From Branchiostoma floridae (lineage: Eukaryota > Chordata > Leptocardii > Amphioxiformes > Branchiostomatidae), in the NCBI RefSeq assembly GCF_000003815.2, contig NC_049993.1:7689762-7749761 (forward strand): a DNA stretch of 60,000 nt. The letters are read 5' to 3'. The notes under the pieces were generated by a model. It was not told the DNA's origin. It saw nothing but the letters and a program-made list of their open reading frames with translations, and did no database searches. This document shows, in pieces, positions 23,101-45,306 of this stretch (positions within the stretch are counted from its first letter, which is position 1; every line of letters starts with the position of its first letter). Position numbers and translations under genes: made by a program.

Positions 23101-25764
23101 GGGAAAATGTTTGCGGTGGTTTTAAAAAAAGTAAGTTCGCGGTGAAGCGGCCACCTCGAAAACCGCGAACATTAAACCACCGCGAAAGTTTCTGCATTTA
23201 CAGTATTCGGTTTACAAAATCTAGCAAGTTGCTTGACTAACAACTTCCGATGAAATACAATACCCTGCAAAATTTTGATCAAGTATTCAAAGACATATGA
23301 TCACATATGTGATCAACCGAAATCAAGTATGCGAGCTTTTTTGTGTTGACCTTATTTTGGCATTCAATTAGAAATTGACATCCATTGACCACCTGTTAGG
23401 GACAAAATAGACATACCCTTTCATCAACAGAGAGTTTCTGAGTGATCCGTGAAAGTCTGGCGCTGTCACATCAAAGAGACATGATGATCCTTCTCAGAGA
23501 CCATCTCTGTATCATCTCTGACTGTCTTGAATGCCAACTGGCATCTGGTAGCGACACGCATCTTTTGGCCATCCTGTTAGAACCTCCGGTTAAAACCTCC
23601 TGTAGTCAGGCCGGCCGGACACCAGGAAACAGGCTAGGAAAGAGTGCGGCTGTGTACAGCGTTGTTCCATATAGACAACAGGTGGGTGTTAGTGTTGTGG
23701 ATTCTGTCCTGTGAGAAGGAAGATGAAGTATAGTTTAAGTTTCTCTTCTGGAGTCTAACGCGTACGGCTACCTGCCTTGTCACATTTCCAATCCGCGCCA
23801 AAGTTTGGAAATGTGACCCCGGCATAAACAGTAAATATGAACGAAAAAAAAACTGCAGGCGGCACAAACGAGAGGAACGGCGGTTGGGTGTTTGTTTACT
23901 CTAGTGGCACTTTACGGATTGCTACCTTACCGTCTCTGGGATTCATTTAACGTAATCATGACATTGATTTTCCTGCAGTGCCTGTACCTAAGCAGAAAAC
24001 TATTCTAAATCGAGAGTGGTTTAAAATTCGTCTTTCAAATCTTCTGGCCAAGTGCGACTTCTTTCAGCCCTCAAAAGAATCAGATTTGATGAAGTTGAAA
24101 GATATTCACAAAGAATGGCAGGCACCACTTGTTAGATTCAGTCTGGAAAAAATGGTTGTTGAATTTAGGAAACTTCTCATCGAAAACTGTCATTTCCATG
24201 TGATTTAAAGTGACTTAGCTCAGCATATAATCAGTGTGAAGCAGTGTTCGGAAGGAGGCATTCCTGCTATTAAAACCGAAACGTTTGTCATATTTTTGCA
24301 AGGGAAATTGACTAGCTTCAAAGAACGCAACGTAGTGCTATTTAAGATATACATGTAAAGGATACTAATCAAAAGATAGAAGGAAGCTGGCGCGAGGAGA
24401 AGAAGCCATCGGCTTAAAGTAAAGGACATGTACAGCCCTGGGTTTCATGGATCCGCCTCTAACAATATTAACTTCCGCTGTACACTGGAATGGGATATCA
24501 TTCCCTTCTCTTAACGAAAGCATCTAATTACTGGAGGTGTTATTTTGGCCATATATACTAGTACTTTGGAACTCAGGAAAGTAATGAGTACTTTTATATC
24601 ACTCTTCGAAGATTGGCGTTTTGGCAATGATAACAGACAACCATTATCAGACGTACCTGATATTCATCGCTATTTTTTGGGTAATCATTCCCAGACTTAC
24701 CTAATTACTGTGTCTATAAAGCTCAGATAGTACTGGAGATAGATCATATGCAGGGCTAGCTACACAAAAAGTGAGTAAATCTAAGTAAGCCTGTGCTGGC
24801 GTCGTGTCCACGTAACGCCTAAAGCTACCATTACTAGACTTACCTGATGTTTGCTATCACTATCATCAGCATTATCGGTCACCTTACAGCGTCAGCCCTG
24901 GGTTTCATGGATCCGACTCTAACAATATTTCGTTGAAGCCAGTTTATCATTCCTTTCTCGTTACGAAAAAATCTAATTACTAGAGGTGTCGTTTTGACCA
25001 TACTTCAATTGGACTCTGAGGCTGTATGAGTACTTTTATATCACGAAGATTTGGATGTTGGCAATCATAACAGACAACCATTACATGATCGCTATCTTTT
25101 AGGTAGTCATTCCCAGACTTTTAGCTCCTGCAACTAAAACAACAGGAGCTAATTGACTCAATTGCATTAACTGTGTCTTAGCCTTGCTATCCTTTGAAAG
25201 CCAAATTGTCTTCAGCTTGATTTTGCCTTACCTTTGTTTTCTTGGGAATCCAAATTGTCTTCTATCTGAATTGTCTAACAACGTTTCCTATTGGACATCT
25301 GAAATTGTCTTCATTCATAGTTAGAGTATAAGAGACCTGTTTCTTCCAGATCACTTCAGTGTCACTGACGAAGGAAAGTGGATTCTATCCGAAACGTCTG
25401 ACCGTTTCCGAAACCATATCCAGTTGCTTGAGTAACTACTTTTTGGTGTATTCCCAGACTTACATAATTACTAGTATATAAAGCCTAGATAGTACTTTAG
25501 ATAGTGTCACCGGATGGATGAACTGAACTGAACTGAGTACCTGGAGATGGATCATATGCAGGGCTAGCTACACAAAACGTGAGTAACTATGATCTGAGTA
25601 ACCCTGTACTGGCGTCGTGTCCATGTAACGCCTAAAGCTACCATTACCAGACTTACCTGATGTTTACTATCACTATCATCCCCATTATCGGTCACCTTGC
25701 AGCGTAACTGTAAATTTCTTCCCGGATCATCATTTATGATAAAGGAGTCCCACTTTTCGTCCAT
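17175..25764 (-). CDS. TAX1BP3: Tax1-binding protein 3 / TIP-1-like single-PDZ protein, 4 exons
   Basis: TIP-1 is almost entirely one PDZ domain. It binds C-terminal PDZ ligands and acts as a competitor that removes partners such as beta-catenin or Kir2.3 from scaffolds (family knowledge). Coding order on the minus strand: 25764-25657, 18969-18856, 17590-17513, 17309-17175. All joins are phase 0, giving 144 residues (human about 124). Exon 2 carries the ligand-binding loop LGFSIGGGIDQDPSKNPW, nearly identical to the vertebrate family. Exon 3 gives GIFVTNVMPDGPAARAGLNP and GDKILQ. Exon 4 gives NGYDLTMATHKDAIKYLTKK and a lineage-specific tail ending RGNPSM. Exon 1 (MDEKWDSFIINDDPGRN...) does not resemble the vertebrate N-terminus. 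It was chosen for its ATG, its strong CAG|GTAAGT donor and the matching intron position before the first PDZ strand. Exons 2-4 are sure; exon 1 is probable. An assembly gap and several repeats lie in the 6.7-kb first intron. Confidence 0.85.
17735..17820. repeat. (TG)n-rich microsatellite
   Basis: Runs of TG mixed with TATG in TAX1BP3 intron 2. Long reading frames across it on both strands are repeat artefacts. Confidence 0.9.
18680..18820 (+). repeat. SINE/LINE-tail repeat, copy 2
   Basis: Contains CGTCTGACCAATTCC, CAGTTGCTTGAGTAACTACT and TTTTTGGCGTCATATTACC, followed by CTGGATGTCTAACCTA. The last block also occurs at 34989. It is the same family as 13076-13275 and 25121-25449, truncated on the left. 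Confidence 0.55.
22157..22256. other. Assembly gap (100 N)
   Basis: Exactly 100 N in the first intron of TAX1BP3. Unseen sequence could hold an additional or alternative 5' exon. Confidence 0.99.
22987..23204. mobile_element. MITE of the ACTGTAAATGCA family, copy 2
   Basis: Starts ACTGTAAATGCATTTAAG and ends TCTGCATTTACAGT, with internal TTCGCGG and CCGCGAA blocks. It has the same orientation as copy 1 at 8829-9025. Confidence 0.8.
23978..24208 (+). CDS. Unrecognised 76-codon open frame after a splice-acceptor-like site
   Basis: The frame reads PKQKTILNREWFKIRLSNLL and continues to a TAA. It directly follows TTTTCCTGCAG, so it could be a terminal exon. Codon use is AT-rich, unlike the GC-rich exons of the neighbouring genes. 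About 70 bp downstream is a CCGAAACGTTTGTC block like those near retroelement ends, so a transposon gene fragment is as likely as a host exon. No function is assigned. Confidence 0.2.
   Translation: MPVPKQKTILNREWFKIRLSNLLAKCDFFQPSKESDLMKLKDIHKEWQAPLVRFSLEKMVVEFRKLLIENCHFHVI
24432..25700. repeat. Tandem segmental duplication covering the TAX1BP3 exon 1 donor
   Basis: Copy A is about 24432-24890 and copy B about 24894-25700. Both run from CCCTGGGTTTCATGGATCCG through GATCATATGCAGGGCTAGCT to TTACCTGATGTTTNCTATCA. Copy A ends with 16 codons homologous to exon 1 (RCKVTDNADDSDSKHQ, minus strand) and an intact donor at 24843. Copy B holds the full exon 1 and is interrupted by the element at 25121-25449. 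Confidence 0.75.
25121..25449 (+). mobile_element. 329-bp SINE-like insertion with 12-bp target duplication
   Basis: ATTCCCAGACTT flanks both sides (25109-25120 and 25450-25461). The uninterrupted site is visible in duplication copy A near 24686. The right half matches the repeats at 13076-13275 and 18680-18820 and ends GTAACTACTTTTTGGTGT. A 12-bp duplication and variable 5' ends fit a LINE-mobilised element. Confidence 0.75.
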
Positions 25765-26185
25765 ATTATATGATCGGTAGAGAATGATATCACAGAGATG
25801 ATCGCGGTGACTGCATCAAAGTCAATATTTGTGTGAAGAAACTTTGTGTTATTTTCCGCGTGTGTGGTAAGAAGTTAACATAATCAGAAACAGGATCAAA
25901 AGCTCAGTGATAAATACTAACGATAAGATATTTACAGATGTGCTGCCAAGTTACTATTGTTTGGGTTAATTCTGTGCGTGCCGTCAGGGCTTATGAGTAG
26001 AGTAGAGCAGACTAGTTCGGCCAGGTAGGAAGTCTAATTTCCTGCGGTGTGCGTCGCTCTACATTTACCGTGATTTCTGTTGTGTGAGCTATCCAGACAT
26101 AATTGGATGTCTTTCGCTATTTTTTCAATCTTGCTTCGAATGTATTCACATTTGATTCTTATTGAGTACATGTGTATTTTCAAAG

Positions 26186-26789
26186 ATCATGGATTGAAAC
26201 TTTCCATGGTCGTGGAATGGACCACATTTTGTAGTGGACACTGCGTCCGAGGGGGCTGTCGTTGTGAAGCATGAAGATGCGAAAATCCATTGTCAGAACT
26301 TCTCTCAAAAGAGTGTGTGTTTACAGCACAAGTAACTAAATACAATTTAGTGTCCAATGTGAGTGATTTTGAATTGATTCAGAACTATGCACATACAATG
26401 TAGGCAAGATGAGGAAGAAAACGCCTCAGGAAGTTTGTGGCTCTGGAATAACGATTGTATAATTTTGATCCCGACCAAATTAAGTAGGTATAGTGGGACA
26501 GTTTGATTTTTCTAATGATAAGTCTGCAGTAGACAATGGGAAAAAATTGAAGTCAAATCAAACTGTTTAACGGACCGTGAACAAGCGGGGCAACATTACA
26601 TAAAGATACCCACAGGGTAAAGGTTAGTTGTGTGGTGCCCCGGCTGACTGTTTCATGTCCTCTCTTGAGAATATACATTTATCACAATTTTCACATTATC
26701 CCAAGTAATGAAATTCATTACACAGAGAGCAGTGACCAATTCCACGACCATGGAAGTCAACAATCCATGGTCATGGATCAAACCTACCA
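26186..26789. mobile_element. Inverted-repeat element, about 600 bp
   Basis: Left arm ATGGATTGAAACTTTCCATG plus GTCGTGGAATGGACC is mirrored by the right arm with CCACGACCATGGAAG and CAATCCATGGTCATGGAT. Pairing is imperfect and the outer ends are not certain. Confidence 0.5.
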
Positions 26790-28282
26790 TTAGCCTCTAC
26801 CAGGCTCCACAGGTCGCTGCAAAAGTAGCAGAAATTGGCCAAATAAAACAGAAAACACGCCAGAGGAGTTAGATGGTCGAGGAGTACAGTTTGCGACCTA
26901 AGGCCGACCAACACACCTATGCCAATTAACTCCTACTAGGCTTTTATTCCTAACTTGGCCAAAGTACTATTCGTCCAGGCGGGAGTATCGTAGAGACTAC
27001 CTAACATAACATATATGGTTGTATAGAGTAGACAACCACTTAAGATCCAATTCTGTCACCTATAAATTTCATACAAGGCCTCTTTTGCTCTCGTTAGACT
27101 TAAACTTACTCCTTGCACAAGATACATGTATATTTGGAGCCTTAGGAAAAGTTTTCCAATCAAAGAAACTGAGAGAACAAAAAGTACGGCTTGTTCTGTA
27201 GGCTCAGTCATTTGTAAAGCCTTCCTGGCAACTTAGATTTTACAAAGAAGGCAACTCTTTTGTCTAACATGTTAAATTCGTACATACGTAGATACAGTTG
27301 TCTTTGTTGTGTAGGTTTGATCTAAAGACCTTGTCCACTCTTGGTGGAGAACTTTGATTTCAACGCTGATGTGAAAATCTAGGGAAATATTAAAATGTAG
27401 ATCCTGAAAAGATTATATCAAACGACCGTCCGGTCACGAAACATCTAATCATTGCTCCTTCACCATGTGTCTTTGGGCCGGTCCATTGCACTAACTGGGT
27501 TTGACTTCAATTTATTTTCTATTGTCTGCTGCAAACAGTGGACCCAACGTCTGTCATTAAAGAAAATGATACTGTCCCACTATTACTTAAGGCTAACGCC
27601 ACATTTCCAATTAGGGGTCCGACCGGGCTGTTTGTGGAAACGAAAAAAAATAGAGATGTATACGTAAAAATATAATTATATATAAGCATTCATATACACA
27701 ACGACCCCAACGACCTGGAGGTCAAGGGACTAGGTAGGTAGGTAGGTATACACATTCGTCCAAGTCTTATTTGTTCACATATCTCGGATTTCAATTTTCG
27801 GGTATCAACCATATCGTCAACTCAGCATGGCATAGTGGACTAAATTAGTATCCCTTTTTAAAACTTTTTTTTTTAAATTATGGCATACAGTTGCTCATTT
27901 TGTAGCTTCTTTGTACCATTTTCAGTATGATCCTAAAATTGATGCCCGCAAGGAGGTGATTAATCATATTATTCAAATCATTGTAGCCTTGACAACGGGG
28001 AGTAAACAGGTACTTATCGCCCTTCCCACCCTTCCCATCCTGCATTCTTTCATCTCCGATCCCTAAATGAACATCTCTAGACGCTGATCGCCCTTACCAG
28101 AAGCTCCGACTATCGCGTAAGTAAATCACAACCGTTGACTTTTACACGGAATCTAAAAGTAACAGATTCCTCAGCCGTTAAAGTCATCAATCTTTTAATC
28201 TAGTCGTAAAAAACAACAGAATTAGCGACAAAATGGTGCGTGTGGTGGTGTGTCCCAGCGCTTTCCCCCTTAGATATTGACT

Positions 28283-28470
28283 TTAGGCCCGGACGGGTAG
28301 CTTTCGGAAACGAATAATATGACAAGAAAGACAACAAAACGCACAGAACGAAAAAAATAATAAATCAGGACCATAATATGTGTATATTCCTTGGTAAAAA
28401 CTTTTATTTTTCGTTTCTGCAAACTGCCGCCAAACATTCCGGCCGGGGTCCGTTTCGGAAATGGGTTACG
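28283..28470. mobile_element. Diverged MITE of the GTCACATTTCC family
   Basis: GGCCCGGACGGGTAGCTTTC with CGGAAACGAATAA on the left is mirrored by TTTTTCGTTTCTGC, CCGGCCGGGGTCCG and TTTCGGAAATGGGTTAC on the right. Confidence 0.45.
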
Positions 28471-30184
28471 CTGCCCTAGGTTGGACAGAAAAAAAAACGG
28501 AACGGGTCTGATTTTTAAAAAATCTTTAGATATTTAGAACTTTCCCGTCCTTTGAGAGTCTAAATGAAAGTGCAGGAAGCACCAGTGCCATGGGAAAATC
28601 CTCTATTACACAACGTCTTTCATGCCACTTGTTGGAATGCTTTTAATTTGGGCACCTTTCAGGGCCAATTAACCTCAAAGAAGTGCAGGGGGTTAACGGG
28701 ATTAACACCTGTCTGATCATTTCCGACGTAGTGGAAGTGATGCACAATTATCGTTATTATCATATCTAGATATGCCTGTTTATGGTCTGCTTTTGTTTGT
28801 TGGTTAATCCCAAGCCGATTGAAAGTCTATGAGTAACACATATGAAGATGAATGTCAGATATCCAGGTACCGAACAGCGATTATTCAAGCAACGGGATAT
28901 GGTTTTGGAATTTTCACATTCCGTCAGTGAATCATATCAAGTTGCTTGAGTTATTGCTGTTCAGTGGCGTAACGTACGTTTCTGGCAGTATCCACTACCT
29001 TTCGTCAGTTAACCATACTATTATCTGGTTGCTTGAGAGTTGTCTGAGGTGTTTGGCGTAACACATATGCATTGCCAGGTAAAGGTGTAGATCAGTTGGG
29101 AACCTGCCTGTTGTTCAGCCTGTCACAAGGATACCCTGCTGTCAGGGACCGGATCTACAAGTTAATTGGAAAAATTTACCCACTTATTCAAACAAAGACA
29201 TCAAATTCTATCCAGTGAACAGCAAAATTGAAACATTTATCATCTAATTATACCTTAATTAGAATGATTACAGAAACAGCACAATGATGCAATGTTCCTC
29301 TTTGTACCTGTTTGTTTCAATTCAGAAGAAGGTCAAATCGACATTTTTTTATGCATCTGAACCTATGTGGCCGGTATAAGTGACCTTCGGCGAAATTTGT
29401 GTCTGTATAGTCGGTAACGCCTCAGCGTCGCCGCCGAGTGTGGCTCGGCAACAGCTATTACTTGACATGACTATCATAACATTTCATGATCAATGCCTCA
29501 ATCCATTTTGTTGAATTGCAATTTCTTCTCTGAGCTTGTATCATTAAATACTTGTAGTCCGTTGTGCGTTGAGTAGATTCCATAATCTATTCTGAAACAC
29601 TCCTTGGAAAGCTTAACTCCTCATGCCACCGATAGATCAGCCTGGAGGTTATAGATTCCTTGGCAAAACATGGATATTCACGAAACAAAAGTATCCAGCA
29701 TTTTGACTGGCCTTGTCTTTTAGGTTTTTTTAAGCATGTGTTCTCTTGTCATGGCTCTTCTTCACGCAATGCGTCTGTAGGACGTAAAGTAAGTGCTGGA
29801 GATTTACATATTCTCTATGTACCTAACGCCTCGTTAATAAAGCCATACAAAATCAACAACGCCTCATTGTGGAGATAGCTTATCGTCGCCTGCCAGGCCA
29901 CACACATACAAGTGTGTATTTGCTTGTATATTGCCATCGGTTTCTGAATCTTCTGAAATGGGGGCGGGCGAACTCCATTAAGTGTAGATGTGGTCATCAT
30001 AACCAAACTATGCGAATCCCTTCGGTCTGTCCAACACAAATGCCAGTAACAGTTTCAGTGATAATATTGTTTTACACTAGGAACTATCGAAACTTTATTT
30101 AAACGACTTTGCCAAACGAGCTAGTGACATTGACATGTTCTACCTTTTTCCAGTTACATGATGTACTAGTTCTGATTGTTCTGT

Positions 30185-30270
30185 CAGGTTTATTCTATTG
30201 ACGCTGAAGATGAGTGACGGATATCACTCAAAACGTCCGGAAGTAATACATGTATCAGTACTACATGCTG
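30185..30270 (+). repeat. LINE-like 3' tail repeat
   Basis: GACGCTGAAGATGAGTGACG followed by ATCACTCAAAACGTCCGG resembles the hairpin-plus-AACGTC tails of invertebrate retroelements and of the repeat at 25360-25400. It is one copy without coding sequence. Confidence 0.35.
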
Positions 30271-31646
30271 TAATCAATCCCTGTGAAAAGGGACTTCTTG
30301 TTGTTTTTGCACCACCAATAGATTGTATGTTTTGTTAACTACGTACACAAGAGGGGGTTCCTCGTTAATTGTATCGACAAGTCTCGATGCTTGACGTCAT
30401 ATATGGTGATTCCTTCAGGTACTACAAATCATCCACAAAGACTGTGGTGGTCTCTGAGGTATGGACTGATCACTGTCTTACGGTATTCTACCTTTACTTC
30501 AGACGTCATCAGGAGGGGAACAAGAAGATAGAAGACAGCCACAAGGAGTTTTGATTGCCGCTGTCCAGGCCTATTTTGGACTGCAGATCCGGTCCGACTC
30601 CTGTTATAGAGGTAGGACCACGTCCGTTCAAGTTCTTATACTACCCATTCCCGACACAACTTTATCATAGTTTTCCCTGTCTTCACAGTAGGTATCTGTA
30701 GGCGGTTTATCAAGTTATCAAGTATCGTCGGTTTTTATGTTTTCCAGTGGCTTAAGCTGTCTTTGTGAAGTCTCTTTATTTTCATGTTTTTAACTTATTT
30801 GTATCTTCAAATGATGTAACTTTATTTGTTACCTGTGTAATTCAGATCTTCTACATCCCCCTTCAATACACATACAGGACTTACATACCACCGACTGCTT
30901 TAACATAACAGATCACTAGTAACCGTGTCGTTTTGACGCTCAATTAGGCATTAAACAACATTTGTTGTAATATCCTTTGCAATGATTCAAGAGGCGAAAA
31001 TCAGTATATAGTGTATTCTGTCCATCTCGATTTTCAGTTTAATATGCCTGTGTCAGCCGATTTGTGCTTTTATATTTTCAACTGAACTGTATTTTCTAAG
31101 TGAAACGTTTCACACAACGAAATGTAAGAATGCTGAATTTTTAGACAGTATGGACAAGCAATAATCGCTTTTCATCCACCGTAAATTTCGATGAATATCT
31201 ACCATCATGCACACAAAAACAAGGAGAAAGTGCAATTGTATTCATTCTTCTAACATCTTCCATGTTTTTATTGTTTCTTTCATCAAGCTTAGCTTCCTTC
31301 GCATACTTCTAGCAGCGATAGACAACTTTCATTGGGGGGGGGGGCGTTCATTGACGATTTTTCAGCATAGGCTGAGGTTTTTGTAAGCCGGGAGAAGGAG
31401 TTTCCGTACTCGGGCAGACTTTTGGGCGCGCAACTCCTCTGTCGGCATTAGGGTAGCCCATATTGAAGCTCGCAAATCAACGAGTAAGATAAATTTAAAA
31501 GAAAATAAACAAGGATCCGTAGGATACAATCCCCCGTGACGTTCAAAACCTCCCTTAGGAGGTGGCCCTTTCCCGGGGGTAATAAAAGTCATAGCCAGTG
31601 CTAGCGCTGCTACGAGTCTGCAAAGACAGCTGTATTGCCTATCCGT

Positions 31647-31970
31647 TAATCTCCAAGTAGATCCTACAGTAGCATAAGATATCAAAAGCTGCCAGAGGAT
31701 TGAAGCCGGCTTTGGAGTGTGTTTCGCTATCTCCAAGCAGATCCTACGGTAGCATAAGATAGTATCAAAATCTGCCAGAGGAGTGAAGCCGGCTTTGGAG
31801 TGTGTTTCGCTATCTCCAAGCAGATCCTACGGTAGCATAAGATAGTATCAAAATCTGCCAGAGGAGTGAAGCCGGCTTTGGAGCGTGGCAAATGGACAAC
31901 TCTTGGCTGACTATACTCCTTGGCCAGTTTGATACTATCTTATGCCATTGTAGAATCTGCTTGGAGATTA
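31647..31970. mobile_element. CTCCAAGCAG-family element with a triplicated left arm
   Basis: Outer ends TAATCTCC and GGAGATTA are flanked by exact 8-bp CTATCCGT duplications (31639-31646 and 31971-31978). The left arm (CTCCAAGNAGATCCTACNGT, then a GAAGCCGGCTTTGGAGTGTG block) is repeated three times with a period of about 84 bp, starting near 31650, 31734 and 31818. The right arm, ending CTGCTTGGAGATTA, occurs once. It ends 52 bp before the NOX5 start codon. Confidence 0.75.
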
Positions 31971-32022
31971 CTATCCGTAAGAGAGAGTATGATGTCCCCT
32001 TCTCCTAGAGAGTGACAGCTGA

Positions 32023-43333
<11,311 letters not shown>

Positions 43334-43719
43334 ACAAGCAACATGACAACTTTAGTTGATGTAATTTGGTATTAGTTGTGAAGCTACTACTACTACTAAG
43401 TTATTGTTGTAAATACATTTTCAGTGGACAATGCCTTCATCTCAAAGTCTGGCGATGTTTTGATGCCTAATTATAAAGTTAAACAAACTATAAAAAGCAA
43501 TAATTACTAACAAATATATGCAGGTGTATAATAGACGATGGAGATTGATTGAATGTTATTTTATCGAACTGTATTACGTGTCAATAGGATAAAGTTTATA
43601 TGGAATGGGGAATGGACAAGAGGAGAGTATCCTCATCAGTTTGTAAAAAAGTAACGTTACAGGGTTTGGAGGAAAGTCTACAGTCTTAATTTATCTATAA
43701 TGAACTTTGTTCTGACCTT

Positions 43720-43725
43720 AATAAA
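43720..43725 (+). terminator. Probable polyadenylation signal of NOX5
   Basis: AATAAA lies 387 bp after the NOX5 stop codon and is the closest canonical hexamer I found downstream. Confidence 0.5.
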
Positions 43726-44220
43726 AGATTCTATCAGAATTATTGTGGTACATCGTTCTTCACGGGATTGATCCACATTGTTTTGTTTTTTTGCATCATG
43801 AGGCCACGTTGATTTGAATGAATGGATGACATCCTCTGGGAACTCAATGCAAGCGTGCGAATGAAAAAAAAAGACCATTATTCTGTTTTGATTCATCACT
43901 CAGGCGAGTGATAATATGATACACATTGGATAATATGCGACACATCATTTCCTCTGGACCAAAGCATGTTTCCTCACAAAATTTGACGAGTGATAATCCT
44001 TCACGGATGTCTTTTTAAATTTTGCTGCTAACCGGCAGCGTTAACTGTAGCTACAGTCTGCAGAGTTTCCGCCAGAAGGCGCAATCTAAAATTTAACCCG
44101 TCTTGGGTTTGAGGAGCTAAAACTAAAACTCTGGTCACAACGTCTGACGGTAGCCTCCTTCGCAGCATTCGCAGCTTGGATACCAGGTTCCTTCCTACTC
44201 GCTGCTCTTTTCATACCCTA

Positions 44221-44583
44221 AGGCCACACTAATTTAATTTCTTGGTTCACGGATTCGCTCGCTCCTATTTTTTGGAAAACAAAATAAAAATAAAAATTAC
44301 CACTCAGCAAATTTTCACCATTAATGAAACCATTCACCTGCTTCCTGGTGTAGCAAATTGGCCTTTATATTATAAGCTCCTTAAATTGTGGGTACAAGTG
44401 GTGTTACTGTACAATAATAGTGTTTTTGTACTTTTTTCAAGCTGAAAACTTTTTTTCTTTATGTTTTGGATTAGCCGTTACCTTTACCCCAACTATTTTA
44501 CAATTTTTATTTTTATTTCGCCCTCTCGCTCCATATTTTTCATGAAAAAATCCGTGAACCAAGAAATTAAATTGGTGTGGCCT
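44221..44583. mobile_element. 363-bp MITE of the AGGCCA family
   Basis: AGGCCACACTAATTTAATTT with CTTGGTTCACGGATT pairs with AATCCGTGAACCAAG and AAATTAAATTGGTGTGGCCT. The two arms are inverted and nearly perfect over about 35 bp. Confidence 0.75.
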
Positions 44584-44696
44584 AATATGTATGTTACTTT
44601 ACGTTAGTGCATGCAGTTTCTTTTACAATCATTTTTTCATCAACAATTCGCAGTAATTATTTACGCAAGACTCATACTGTTTACACATGCTCTCCA

Positions 44697-44780
44697 GACA
44701 TCAATCAAACAAAGAGATAAACAATCATTCAATCAATCAATTGATCCATCCATCCATCAATCAATCAATCAATCAATTCC
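44697..44780. repeat. (ATCA)n microsatellite
   Basis: Interrupted runs of ATCAATCA and CATCCATC. Confidence 0.85.
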
Positions 44781-44996
44781 ATTTGTTTTACCTTACACGT
44801 GAACGTGATGGTACATGTCAGGTAGAGATTGCGATCCGGTAGAATCGCGGATTCTGCCAACAGAGATCGAGATCAGGGTGTTAGGACTGTGTTAGGTGGT
44901 CTCCCATTTATAACGTTAATTCCTGTGTCAGGTAAATCTACCGATCATGAGTCGAAGATTAAAAAAAAGAAGATATGACCTCTTTTAAGTGAGCAT

Positions 44997-44997
<1 letters not shown>

Positions 44998-45080
<83 letters not shown>
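44998..45080. repeat. (CA)n(TA)n compound microsatellite
   Basis: About 18 CA units followed by about 20 TA units with a single interruption. Confidence 0.95.
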
Positions 45081-45082
<2 letters not shown>

Positions 45083-45201
45083 TATTACACTCCCTGTCCT
45101 GACAAGTATTTGACTTTGACTGAGAAGCGTTTGTATCTGAGTTTACCCGGGGCAAGCTTCTAATCAAATCGATGATGTATCCAACTTCTAGTAATGGACT
45201 C

Positions 45202-45306
45202 ATCTCCAAGCAGACGTATGGGGCGCAACCGTTTTCTTTATGACAATCCTATACCTCTATCGCCTGGATTATTTTCCAATTTTCCACCCAATATCTACTT
45301 GGAGAT
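45202..45306. mobile_element. Small CTCCAAGCAG-family element
   Basis: Ends ATCTCCAAGCAGACGTA and ATATCTACTTGGAGAT are inverted. It is the same family as 31647-31970 and 46905-47084 but shorter and diverged. Confidence 0.55.

Larger units (their letters stand above)
25765..32022. other. Intergenic region between divergent TAX1BP3 and NOX5
   Basis: This 6.3-kb region separates two divergent start codons and presumably holds both promoters and 5' UTRs. I see no convincing TATA box or conserved promoter motif and no supported exon. It contains several repeats, listed separately, and a short (TAGG)n run near 27735. Confidence 0.5.
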
